NCBI GenBank assembly: GCA_951394405.1
Contig: OX596345.1
Location: 186,001 to 250,000, forward strand
Reading direction: 5' to 3'
DNA length: 64,000 nucleotides
Source of the DNA: Coprinellus micaceus
Lineage: Eukaryota > Basidiomycota > Agaricomycetes > Agaricales > Psathyrellaceae
Shown: positions 22,061 through 31,719 of the stretch, in pieces
How positions within the stretch are numbered: position 1 is the first letter of the stretch
How the letters are laid out: the number at the start of each line of letters is the position of its first letter
Translations under genes and position numbers: made by a program
Notes under the pieces: model-generated
The model's database searches: none
The model's input: only the letters and a program-made list of their open reading frames with translations
What the model was told of the DNA's origin: nothing

Positions 22061-25000
22061 TTAGAGTGACAGATCGTTGTCCTCTTTATACTCATCCAGA
22101 ATTTCTTGGCAGTTTCCTAGTTCGTCCTCTCTTAGCCACTTTGACTCATTCTCATCGTACCCGAGGTACTTGATGAGAAATTCTTTTTCTCCATTGCGTT
22201 TGACTCGGTGATTGATGATTCCTTCCACCTCATACTCTTCTTCTCCATTGATAACGTCAGGTGGTGGCTGCGGATATGATGGGCCGTGGGTATCGGTGGT
22301 CTTGAAAGGTGATAGAAGCGAGATATGGAAGACGTTGTGAATCTTCCATTGACTAGGAAGTTCTAGACGGTATGCCCTAGACCCTATGATTTCTATCACT
22401 TTGAATGGTCCCAGACGTTTGGGTTGCATCTTCTTTGATCGGTAATGAAGCTTCAAGTTCTTTGCTTCAAGCCATACTTCATCGTTAACCTTGAAAGGCT
22501 TCCATGTTCTAGATGTTCGTTCTATCATGCGACTTCGTGCGAGTTCATGAGCGGATAAGGCTTCATTTCTTGACTTCTGAAGGTCTTTGAATCGTTCTTC
22601 GTTCGCAGGGAAGTTGGTTTTGTCGAATGCTTCCGGTAGGGCACGAGGTTGTGTACCCATGATCAATTCAAATGGGGTGTGTGTTCTATCCGCATGTCTT
22701 CTAGAGTTGTGAACGAACTGCAGTATTGGTAAAGCTTGGCTCCAAGTTGACGGGTTCGCAGAACAATAGATAGAAAGGTATGCTTCTATCTCTTGGTTGA
22801 CTCGTTCGGTACCTCCATCGGTTTGCGGATGAAAAGCGGTTGATAACGAAGAGTCTATTTTTAACTTTTCTAGAAGGTCTCGGAATGTTTTGGCGGCGAA
22901 TTGAGGGCCTCGATCGGAAATAAGTTTATCCGGTAGGCCGTAATCCGTAAAGATGCGGCGGATAAATGCGTCAGCTGTTTGTTTTGCCGTAATAGTCTTG
23001 TTGCAAGGTTCTAAAATTACCCCCTTTGTAAGCCCATGGTCTACCACGACCATGATTGAGTCATATCCCTTTGATGTCGGTAGATCGGTGATAAAGTCTA
23101 TTGATAGCTGGGTAAATGGCCGATTTGACTCGGGGCCAACGATGGGAAGTAGTGTCGGTTTTACTGGTTGTCTATTGATTTTAAATTGTTGGCATTCGGC
23201 ACATCCCTTGACGTATGCTTTGACGAATTTTCTCATTCCTGGCCACCAATAATGTTCTCTGACGGCGTTGAATGTTCCTAATTCTCCAGGGTGTCCGATC
23301 GTTGCTGCGTCGTGATGTAATTTTACTATTTTGCGTCTTAGTTCAATATCTTCGGGAACATAAGCTTTTCCTTTGCGAAATAGCATATGTTTATCGTCTT
23401 TGGTTTCAACAGTCCAGTCTTCTAAGTCATTCTGGAGGTCAGTGGGACCTTCTTCTAGAATGAGTCTAAGAGCGTCCGTTGCTTCTTGTTCCATTTTGTC
23501 GGAGTTGAGAATTTGTTCTTGGAGAGCGGTGTCAATCAAATTCACAAATAAGTTTTCTGGAAGCATGGTGACTTCTTTTGGGTCTTCATCGTCTTGACAT
23601 AGATCCGGTCTTCTTGATAGAGCGTCTGATTGGAACATCTTAGTCCCAGCTTGATGTTTCAATTCAAAGTCATATTTTGACAGCGTGAGACATGCCCTTG
23701 CTTGTCGAGGGCTAAGTCGTTGTGGGTTTCTCCAATAGGTAAGGTTCTGATGGTCGGAATATACCGTGGTTGTGAAAGGGGAACCTTGAATGAATGGTCA
23801 CCATTCTTCTAATGCTCGAATTATGGCAAGTAATTCCCTGTCGTATATTTCATAATTTCTTTGAGCGCTATCGAATGTTTTGGACATCTCAGTCACTATG
23901 GAACGACCCCCTTAAGGCCCCATTGGAACACTAAATTAATAGGCCTTCAAGGGGGTCGTTCCATAGTGACTGAGATGGTTTTGGACATAAAACATATCGG
24001 GTGTCTTGCTCCGTTTTCGTCTAATTGAGTCAGGACGGCTCCTGAAGCATGTTTAGAAGCGTCCGCTTCGATTTGGTAAGGTTTGTCCGGATCTGGGAGA
24101 TGTAGGACAGGGTATGACGTGAATTTCTCTTTGAGGGTGTTGAAGGCTGTGTTGCATTCGTCAGACCAAACGAATGGAACGTCTTTTCCTTGTAGGGCGT
24201 GTAGTGGTACTGCTATTTTTGAATAGTTTTTGATGAACCTTCGATAGAAGTTTCCAAAACCTAAGAATGATCGGAGTTCTTTCAGTTTGGTGGGAACTGG
24301 CCATTCCGTTAGTCCTTTGATCTTGTCTGGATCCATACGGATTTTCCCATGTCCAATGATAAATCCGAGAAAGTCCACTTCTTCTACTTCGAAGGCGCAT
24401 TTGTCGATATTGGCTGGTAGTCCTGCTTTCCTAAGTTTAGCCAATGTGCGTTTGGCTTCTTTTCGGCATTGTTCCTTGGTTTCTCCTGCTCCTAATACAT
24501 CATCCATGTATACTTCTACCCATGGTGCTTCCTCCAATTCTTCGTGTGCGTGAACGATGTCTCTGACATTGTTCGTTCTGGTTAGTTCCATCTTGGGTGG
24601 TTCTTCGATTTCATCATGTTCGTGAATGACGTCATCCATGAGTCGTTGGAAGGTGGGCGGAGAGTTCTTTAGGCCAAAGAACATGACAGTGGGTTCAAAC
24701 AGTCCACCTTGAGTCATAAAAGCTGCCTTCCATTCGTCTCCTTTCTTGATTCGGACATTGTTGTATCCCCATTTCAAGTCAATCTTAAAAAAGTATTTCG
24801 CCTTCTGGAATCTTTTTAAAAGATCATCTATTCTGGGAATGGGGTAGGCATCTGATATCGTGTGTTCGTTGAGGTATCGATAATCCTGACAAAGTCGAAG
24901 TTTTCCGTTTTTCTTTTTCACAAAAAATACTGGTGAACCCATTGGGGATCGCGATGGTCGAATACGTCCTAATTTTAGGTTTTCTTTAAGGAAGTCTTTA

Positions 25001-25863
25001 ACCTCCTTTTCCTGGTCTGGCGAAAGTATGTACGGTTTCATCCTTCTTGGGTCGAAGGTGTCTTTAACGTTGATCGCATGATCATACTTCGTGCTAGCTG
25101 GGAATTTATCGGCGTTTTTCTTACTAAACACGTCGAAAAATTCATGGTATGCTTCCGGTAGTTTGGCCTTGATTTCTGCTTCGGTTTTCTCTTCGATTTC
25201 ATCATCGAAGTCGTCAAACTCATCAAATTCATCGGGAAGTTCGGAGTATTTGGGGAGGATGAGTTTGCGTGATAGTGTGGTTCTCGCGATGTGAACGTGG
25301 GTGTATTCTTCTTCTACGTCTTCATCGTAAAAATAGACTTCGATTTCTATTTCAGCATCGGTGTCAACGATATTGATACTAATGTCGTTTTCGATTTTTG
25401 GAATTTCGATTGGAATAGCATTAATCTCGGTATCCCGCCAAGTGAGAGTTCCGAGTTTCCAATCGATCATAGGGTTTTCATCTTGAAGCCATGGAAAACC
25501 TAAAATTAGCGTCTGTTTTCCCAAGCCACAAATTAAAAGTTGGTGTTTCTTCGTTTTCTTGCCAATCGTGAGAGGTAGTCGTACATAATGGGTGATCGTT
25601 CCGTATTTGTTGGGCGTTCCATCAACGTTCTTCGCTTCGAGGGGATAACGAAGCTTAGTGATGGGCAATTGATTTCTTTGGGCAAATTTTTCATCAATAA
25701 ATTTTCCCCCTGCTCCGCAGTCAATAAAACCTTGAGTCGTGATAGTTCTGTCGTCGTAAATGATCGTGATGGGAATGTGCATGCTTTGGTTTCTTATTTC
25801 GGCTATCAGCATGGATCGGATGCACAGCGATGGAGAGATAGTCGAGTTTTCCTCCTTCACTGA
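22061..25863 (-). pseudogene. pol: Gypsy pol: protease, RT, RNase H, integrase, chromodomain (disrupted)
   Basis: The first part runs from the gag overlap near 25860 to 23986. It holds a protease motif (FIDCGAGGKFID), RT motifs including KIDLKWGYNNV and YMDD, and the start of RNase H (EADASKHASGAVL). RNase H is split by the insert at 23885-23977 and again by TGA at 23798-23800, where a CGA arginine codon is expected. The second part (down to 22061) has the HHCC zinc site, the integrase D,D,E residues in DFITDL, SDRGPQF and GGTERVNQEIE, and a C-terminal chromodomain (YEVEGIINHR, FLIKYLGY, SKW). Pol begins one base back from the end of gag (gag stop TGA 25859-25857), pointing to a -1 shift on a run of four T. 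Confidence 0.9.
23877..23985. mobile_element. 93-bp collapsed TIR transposon with 8-bp TSD inside pol
   Basis: Element 23885-23977 is flanked by GTTTTGGA on both sides (23877-23884, 23978-23985). Its two arms are inverted repeats of about 30 bp (CATCTCAG... and ...CTGAGATG) around a 30-bp centre. Compared with the long element at 13196, the centre is the reverse complement of the first copy's subterminal segment, as expected if the left arm were joined at ACCCCCTT to the same octamer in the right end. It is thus an internal-deletion derivative at the same insertion site. Confidence 0.85.
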
Positions 25864-27680
25864 AAATCCTCTACCTTTCCAATGGAAAGTTCCTGGAATT
25901 TAGCGAAGATTTCCCTTTCTTCTTCTCCCGTGTATTGGCATAGAAGGGAGTGGATGTTAACTGCTGCTTCTTGGATAGGAACCTTCCTAGTGGAAAGTGT
26001 GGAGATTTGTCGGTTGTTCTGGTCATTTGGGGGTGGCCGTTGTCTCGGTACATAGTTTCCTGATTGAGATCCGTACCGTGGTGGATATCCTTGATTTCTC
26101 CTTGGGGAACGACAATCCCTCGCGAAGTGACCTTCCTTTCGGCAGTTGAAGCATGCCTTCTTGTTTAGGAGTTCCCTTCTTTCTTCCGTGGTAATCGCGT
26201 CGACATCCATGGCATTTGGGTCTCTGGCGGCTTGTCTTCCAGGGTTTGGCCTGAATCCTTGCGATGCGAATGGTCTTGAAAGCCCCATTCGTTGTTCTTT
26301 CTCTCTTCTCCATTTTCCATCAGAAAGGATGGCCTTCTCTACCCAATCTTCGAAAGTTTCGGGTTCATCCAAATAGGACTTCATTTTATCAACGATTGCC
26401 GGTTTGAGTACACCCTTAAGATAGTCTAGTGCGACTCGGTCGTTGTTGACAAGGGAGAAATTTGCTGCGGCAGCAATTTGTCTCCAAGTGGTTATGAAGG
26501 TTTGGGCGCTTTCCTTGTCTTGCTTCTTGTTCTTCAGGTAGTACAGAGTGTCATCTTGTACATACTTCTTCCTGAAGTTTTTCTCGAATTTGTCCCAAAA
26601 GTCTTTGTACTTGTCGGTTTTGTATTCTTCTGAATCCATGTATAGCTTCCTCCATACTTCGGCTTCTCCATCCGTGAGTTTGGATAACACAAAGATGACT
26701 TTCTTCCTATCTTTGTCTTTGTATTGTTCTTCATAATAGTCGAAGAAAAGAGAAAGAGAGTCTTTGAATGTGAGAAAATCATTTCGGTCTCCATTGTAGT
26801 TCTTGACGTTTACTTTGGCTTCGGAGTTAGTGCTAGTAACGTTGATGGAAGTGGAATCAACCATATCGACGTCTTCGTCTTTGAGTTCAACTTTAGGTGG
26901 GGATTCAATTTCCTTTACTTCTTTGATAGATTCTTGTCTTTGAATCTGTTGTGGTGGTTCGAATGACTTCTTCGATCCTCCTGGCGTATTAGTTCTGGAT
27001 CCTTTCTTGGATGTTGGGCGGGTGTACGGTTTGGTTGCTCTTCCTTTTCCTTTGGAAGATGCTTGTTCTTCTAGAAACTTTCTGGCAAGTTCTGCTTCGA
27101 ATTCTCGTTTGGCTTTAAGTTCTTTCTCTGCTTGTTCTCGATCTTCTTCGAGTTTCTGTGCTGCTTCTTCGGCTAATTTAGAGTCTTCTAGATCCTTTTT
27201 GATCTGTTCTTCGGCTTCTTTCAGCTTCTCAACCTTTTGCTTTTGGTTGAATTCTCTTGTAGCAATAATTCTTGCTTCTTCCTCAATTACTCTGTATCTG
27301 TCACGAGTTGCCTTATGTTGCTTCTCGTATGCTTGGTGTTTCTCCTTTGATTTGGTAACAAGTCTTTCGTCGTGTTCGTCTTTTTCAGTTACTGGTCTGG
27401 ATCCTGCGTCTATTTGCTGATCTTCGATTGGGTTATCAAGTCTATGTGGACACGGTTGATAATAGCAGCGGTACCAGACGGCCCCTCCCTTTTGAGATGA
27501 ATCGTCAAATGAAGTGTCAGCTTTATTGATGTAGTCGAAAGCGTGGACGTGGTCGATGCAGGAGAGTTCTTGATTAGACGAAGTTGTTGAAATAGTTTTC
27601 GGAGAACCTGGGGTAGACGTATTGGGCGAGCCGTTGTTGCGCTCGTTGATGAGGGCAACGTAATTGTGGAGCTTGTTATT
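25857..27680 (-). CDS. gag: Gypsy gag with an ATG-less N-terminal extension
   Basis: From ATG 26864 the frame gives 335 aa with a retrotransposon-gag capsid-like region and one zinc knuckle, CFNCRKEGHFARDC (Cys-x2-Cys-x4-His-x4-Cys), near residue 235-250. The same frame stays open for a further 272 codons back to the LTR border (27680), where TAA closes it at the LTR end. This upstream part is protein-like, with a Cys/Tyr segment and a long Glu/Lys-rich coiled coil, but contains no ATG. Either translation starts at 26864 and the extension is untranslated, or a spliced leader or non-AUG start is used. Confidence 0.8.
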   Translation of the reverse strand, partial: NNKLHNYVALINERNNGSPNTSTPGSPKTISTTSSNQELSCIDHVHAFDYINKADTSFDDSSQKGGAVWYRCYYQPCPHRLDNPIEDQQIDAGSRPVTEKDEHDERLVTKSKEKHQAYEKQHKATRDRYRVIEEEARIIATREFNQKQKVEKLKEAEEQIKKDLEDSKLAEEAAQKLEEDREQAEKELKAKREFEAELARKFLEEQASSKGKGRATKPYTRPTSKKGSRTNTPGGSKKSFEPPQQIQRQESIKEVKEIESPPKVELKDEDVDMVDSTSINVTSTNSEAKVNVKNYNGDRNDFLTFKDSLSLFFDYYEEQYKDKDRKKVIFVLSKLTDGEAEVWRKLYMDSEEYKTDKYKDFWDKFEKNFRKKYVQDDTLYYLKNKKQDKESAQTFITTWRQIAAAANFSLVNNDRVALDYLKGVLKPAIVDKMKSYLDEPETFEDWVEKAILSDGKWRREKEQRMGLSRPFASQGFRPNPGRQAARDPNAMDVDAITTEERRELLNKKACFNCRKEGHFARDCRSPRRNQGYPPRYGSQSGNYVPRQRPPPNDQNNRQISTLSTRKVPIQEAAVNIHSLLCQYTGEEEREIFAKFQELSIGKVEDFQ

Positions 27681-27681
27681 C

Positions 27682-28281
27682 TGTTACGACCTCGATGAGG
27701 GAGTTGGACAAGTGTCCGACAATTGGTCGACTCTGGGCAGGTCAATGGTCAATGATGCAATGATTACTTAACTTAGGTATCGAGTACGATGTTGACGATC
27801 GTTGTATCTGATACTACCAAGAACTATGTTGACGATAGCTCGCTTGGACTTAGGCGTTGGTCGTTGTCTTATTGGCTTAATTGGCTTGCTCTCTTAGTTG
27901 TCTTTGGGTTTTGGCACAAGGCACTATTCGATAACGGGGGAAAAGTATAACAAGCTAAAGTACATGGGTCTAATCTATAGGGTTTATATACCCATGGATA
28001 CTAGTCGCTATGAGTCAATATAACTAACGAGTCAATATAACTATGAGTCGATTACAGTCAGAGACAAGTCATACTTAGTCTAGGCAGACTAAGAATGAGT
28101 CGAATATGAGTCATAAATAGAGTGACTCGATAATCGTCATAACAAGTCAACGAGAGTCAACTACTTTAACCAAAACACAAATAATAATACAAAATAGTTT
28201 GGCCAAAAGAAAAAGAATAAGTCCTAGACCAGAAATAAAAATATAGCGCATATTACAAAACATGTGTAGCAAAGCGTAACA
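27682..28281 (-). repeat. Gypsy 5' LTR
   Basis: 600 bp, TG...CA ends. Contains the element promoter: TATATAAA on the minus strand (27983-27990) with GAGTC-type motifs upstream of it (28011-28157). Confidence 0.95.
27983..28157 (-). promoter_or_regulatory. LTR promoter: TATA box and cluster of TGAGTC motifs
   Basis: Reading the minus strand, TATATAAA lies at 27990-27983. Upstream are at least seven GAGTC cores within 150 bp, two of them the full TGAGTCA (28011-28017 and near 28107), the consensus of fungal Gcn4/AP-1-type bZIP factors. This suggests control by a bZIP stress or starvation regulator; binding is inferred from sequence only. Confidence 0.5.
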
Positions 28282-28286
28282 GCACA

Positions 28287-28677
28287 TCACACACCGGAAG
28301 TTATTGAACGAAGTGCAGGAAATTGTCTTGGAACTGTCGATGGTCGCAGTACTTGGCAATGGCACTTGCGGTACAACAGGGCTGGAGGAATGGCCGGCTC
28401 TCCATGGAAGTTCCAAGACATGAACCCTCTGGATAATCCCTGCTTCGAGTAGTGTACCACTGCGCTCATGGTTATGAGCTTCCTCGTAAGAACGGGGCGG
28501 CGATCCGCTCCTTCTGAATACGTCACATCCTGGGTGCAAACGGTGAGTTTGATTTCTCTAGATTTCTCTCCAGAAGAATCAAGCAGGCCACATGCTTCGT
28601 GGATCGCTGCCCCTTGGGGACAAAGTACACGCGCTTGATCGTCCTCCCGACTTTCCCAATACCTACGACCCGCGAGG
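28287..28677. other. Intergenic region right of the Gypsy element
   Basis: No gene supported. Contains the upstream region of the small secreted protein gene. Minus-strand frames here have no recognised motif. Confidence 0.35.
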
Positions 28678-28685
28678 TATATAAA
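28678..28685 (+). promoter_or_regulatory. TATA box of the small secreted protein gene
   Basis: TATATAAA, 103 bp before the ATG at 28788. Confidence 0.6.
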
Positions 28686-28787
28686 CCCACCCATCGACAC
28701 TCAGAATTCTCAGAGCCGGCCTCTTCCCAATTCACCACAAACAACTCCAACTTCACTCCATACAACTCACCCCCACATCTTGACGAT

Positions 28788-29396
28788 ATGGTTGCCACTC
28801 GCTCAATTATCGCTGTCGTTGCCTCCCTCCTCTTCGTCAACTCCATGGCGTACTCGACCTCTGAGTATGAGGATATGCTCGAGCGTCGCGCCGATGCACT
28901 CGAGGCGCGTGCTGAGCAGCTCCAGGGCCTCGCCGAAGTGTACCGACGTGCACTGACCTACGGTCCCGAGGAGATCACCGAGCTGTGAGCTTTCTTTTTC
29001 AACATTTTGCTTTTCTTTGTCAGTTCTAACCACCATCCTCATGTAGTCTTGAACGCGGAAGCAGCAGCTCGAAGCCCGATAAGAAGAAAGATGAGAAGAA
29101 GAAGGAGAAGAAGCCCCTCATCAAAGTGGCGGAGGGCTTCAACCCCTACTGCGTCAACTGCCCTCCCCATCTGCTCGACAGAGTCCACAAGACCGTCATC
29201 AAGGCTGTCAACAAGGACCCCAAGCTCAAGGGTCGGTTCACCAAGGGCCGTTGCGAGTGCGTAACCGCTGGTTCTATCCCCGTCGAATCTTGCTGACCCA
29301 TATTTTTCCAGGGTTAACGGCGACTGGATCCAAGTTCGCTTCCACAACGGGGACACATGCCCTGTTAACGCTCCCAGCACCTCTTTCAGGATGTAG
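28788..29396 (+). CDS. Small secreted protein, three exons (163 aa)
   Basis: Exons 28788-28984, 29047-29256 and 29312-29396, with GT-AG introns of 62 and 55 bp. Residues 1-22 form a signal peptide (MVATRSIIAVVASLLFVNSM). The mature part has an acidic helical stretch, a Lys/Glu-rich linker, then a compact C-terminal region with four cysteines (CVNC, RCE, TCPV) ending in SFRM. No known domain. Size, signal peptide and cysteines fit the loose class of fungal small secreted or effector-like proteins, but nothing in the sequence shows a target. It starts about 500 bp from the right LTR of the Gypsy element. Confidence 0.75.
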
Positions 29397-30274
29397 ATAC
29401 CGCATTGTATGCACGCACATTGGAGTTTGTATCGCAATACCATTGATTGGATTCTGCCGACCTTTGGACGCGTGACGAAGTGGCGACCTGGTTCCCCTCT
29501 GGTGGCGTTGGTACATCGAAAGGGATCCGGAGTATACACCCAGCTGGCAAAGGATACCTGTAGTCGCATGCCAGCCTAAGTCCGGTCCACCTATGAGCGT
29601 AGATACCCTCCGCTGGCTTAGAAGCAACGTGGCCGGGTAGGCCACCGTCATCTCAGCAAGTCGTGTGGTCCCAGAGATAGAGTATAATAGATGAGGCTTG
29701 TTTATCAGGCATGTCGGGTGCACTGGATCATGGTGCCACTATCCGTGTGTTGGTATCCTCCCTCCTCCGGTGAGATGGCCCGTCTCCCGAAGCGCGGGTC
29801 GGTCCCGTCTTTCTTTACATACGCCCGTCTAGAATCCAAGGCATCCAGTACGAGCCATCCACGGACAGTCCTACACCCGAGGAACACCAGTAGTAAGCGG
29901 GAGAGTGAAAACTATCACCCAAGAAGGGAGGTAACGACCCCACCCTAAGGAACGGCCAAGCCCATCGAATCGCGTCTCAAGGGCCAGAAGGTGCGCGTCG
30001 AATGTAACGAACGATACGCCAGAGAGGAATGGTTGTGGTTCAAGATGAAACGTCGAAACGGCATGACGGCACCAAGCGGCACCACTGGTCGGCTGCCGCC
30101 ACGTGAACGAGAGTTTGGCACGAGCAAGGACAACCAAACAGACGCGTCGCGTCGCGCCAACACGATGCGTAGATGAGGTTCAAGTGCGACACATACTACA
30201 AAGTACACTTGCGAAGTTACATGAAGACCCAAGCTGTATCTGAGCTACATATGCAGAGATACGTTGGGGCAGGA
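29397..30274. other. Intergenic stretch, nothing recognised
   Basis: Several short overlapping frames on both strands, none with motifs or splice structure that support a gene. Confidence 0.35.
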
Positions 30275-31167
30275 TTAATGACAAGCGTCCCATGCATCGA
30301 GAGCCGCCTGGGCCTCCATCTGCTTTGCACCCGCCTCCACCCTCTCTCTCTCCGCTTTGTCGAGCCTTTCAGGTGCCCACTCTCCCGCTTTAATCCTCTT
30401 TCTCGCGCTACAGAGTCGAGACTGAGCATTCCCTCTCTTCTTCCTCGCTTCCCTCAAAGCCTCTGCCAGTTCTTTGCGATGACTATGCTCGTCGGAGGGT
30501 TCGGCGGATGAAGCACGGATAGCGTCTACCTTTTCCGCCCTGCCGATGGGCTTGCGGAGGGGAGGAGGGGCTGTGACGGAATCGAGGGGAATTATCGAAT
30601 CCCAGCCTGAAGTAATGTGCTTCGAGTATGTTGCACTGGGGTTCTGAGGAAAACAAACATGGAGCGTCACTGGTGGTGGCACAAACGCCTCCTCCTCGAC
30701 GGGTGCCAAAGGTGTGTCTAGGGAACGTCAGTAAGCTCTTCAGGAGGAACGGCAAGGAAGACTCGCCTCGCTCAAATTCAGGCCACGATTCCTCGCTAGC
30801 CGCGGCTTCCACTTCCTCCAACTTCACCCGCGTCCTTCTCGGCGTTCTGACGCTTATCTGACGCGTCGATATAGCATGCTCGATATTGAAAGCAGCGTAC
30901 ATAACGCCGTCGCCGTCGTCGTCGTCGCCTTCCTCCTCCTCCTCCTCCTCAGACCCCTCTTCACGAAGTGCGTTTGCAACCGACTCGATATCCTCGTCCT
31001 CCGATTCAGCGATGATCGATAGGCGTTGCGGTTCGCCAGTGGGCTCTTCCACCGGTGCTCGAGTGCGACTGACGAGGTCCCAAAGAGTCTGTTGCGGAAG
31101 CTTCTGCAGCTCTTCGAGGTCGAACGCCAGACCACACACGGCAGGGTGTAAGCACACGAGCTCCGGG
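30275..31167 (-). pseudogene. RING-like gene, 3' part, severed by the KDZ transposon
   Basis: Resumes directly after the transposon with PELVCLHPAVCGLAF, the third cysteine group of the RING, followed by LQKLPQQTL, aligning with VVCLHSGGCGRAFEGDELQRLPEGVL of the 727 gene. A Glu/Asp-rich run (GAG/GAC repeats near 30905-30960) and a charged coiled coil ending WDACH follow. Near 30720-30765 a likely intron (GCGAGT donor, CTAG acceptor) joins the two open frames; a GC-AG intron is needed. The 5' part lies at 53489-54341. TSD GCTCCGGG is at 31160-31167. Confidence 0.8.
31160..31167. repeat. Left 8-bp target-site duplication of the KDZ element
   Basis: GCTCCGGG, repeated at 53489-53496. The flanking bases differ on both sides, so the repeat is exactly 8 bp. 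Dropping the insert and one copy of the repeat rejoins the two RING-gene parts in frame. Confidence 0.85.
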
Positions 31168-31203
31168 CAGGGCATTCAGCTTGAATCTCCATGGGCCTTG
31201 ACC

Positions 31204-31356
31204 CAATTGAGGACCCTTAATGACCAACAATATTGATCACTTGTGCTCAACTGAGCATATCTGTGATGCACTAGGCCCCATGGCTCAAGTGAGACCTTGA
31301 TTACCGCATAGCTCAGTTGAGAAAACCAATGACTCAACTAACATGGGTTAATTGAG
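31204..31356. repeat. Left subterminal motif array of the KDZ element
   Basis: Six near-palindromes of the type CTCARYTGAG: 31204-31211 (CAATTGAG), 31246-31255 (CTCAACTGAG), 31284-31293 (CTCAAGTGAG), 31312-31321 (CTCAGTTGAG), 31333-31342 (CTCAACTAAC) and 31349-31356 (TAATTGAG). Likely transposase binding sites. Confidence 0.7.
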
Positions 31357-31719
31357 AGGTGCTGCTGACATGTGTCGGGTATTCCGCACTTGCCTTCCAC
31401 AAAAGGCATTCCCCGAGTGACTTTCGCGCGGCCGTCAATCGCGTGCACCGGTGCGCGACCGAATGTCGGATGCAATATGTATTTGTGCCATGTATTGCAA
31501 CCTATGTACATCACCGGAAGTAGTCCCATAGCCTTCGTAGTACAACTCTTCGTGCGCCTGGTTGGTCTGTCCGCATAACGAGCGGCACTACAACCGCCGG
31601 CTCGCTGGGTCGCATTTCCTTGGTTGTCCGCGTGACTCACCAACCACGCGACAACATGGGCAGAATGAATACGTGGCGTTATTGTTCATTCAACCTTGTG
31701 CCGTTACATCCCGCTTCCA

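Larger units (their letters stand above)
20441..28281 (-). mobile_element. Ty3/Gypsy chromovirus retrotransposon, full length with both LTRs (7841 bp)
   Basis: Flanked by two 600-bp LTRs and a perfect 5-bp TSD, GCACA (20436-20440 and 28282-28286). Order on the minus strand: 5' LTR, gag, protease, RT, RNase H, integrase with chromodomain, ORF3, purine tract, 3' LTR; RT before integrase places it in Ty3/Gypsy and the chromodomain in the chromoviruses. A G-rich tract (RC of 21041-21052) just before the 3' LTR is the likely polypurine primer. No tRNA-like primer site was recognised after the 5' LTR. Pol carries a stop codon and a 93-bp transposon remnant, so the copy cannot move by itself. Confidence 0.95.

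Noticed and set aside
3611..23912. Recent tandem segmental duplication as the preferred reading
   Set aside because: No sequence difference was noticed outside the transposon site, and a 200-N scaffold gap lies between the copies; an allelic assembly artefact is simpler, though not proven.
30905..30960. GTC/CTC trinucleotide run as a microsatellite
   Set aside because: It is the coding Glu/Asp run of the RING gene 3' part, not an independent repeat.
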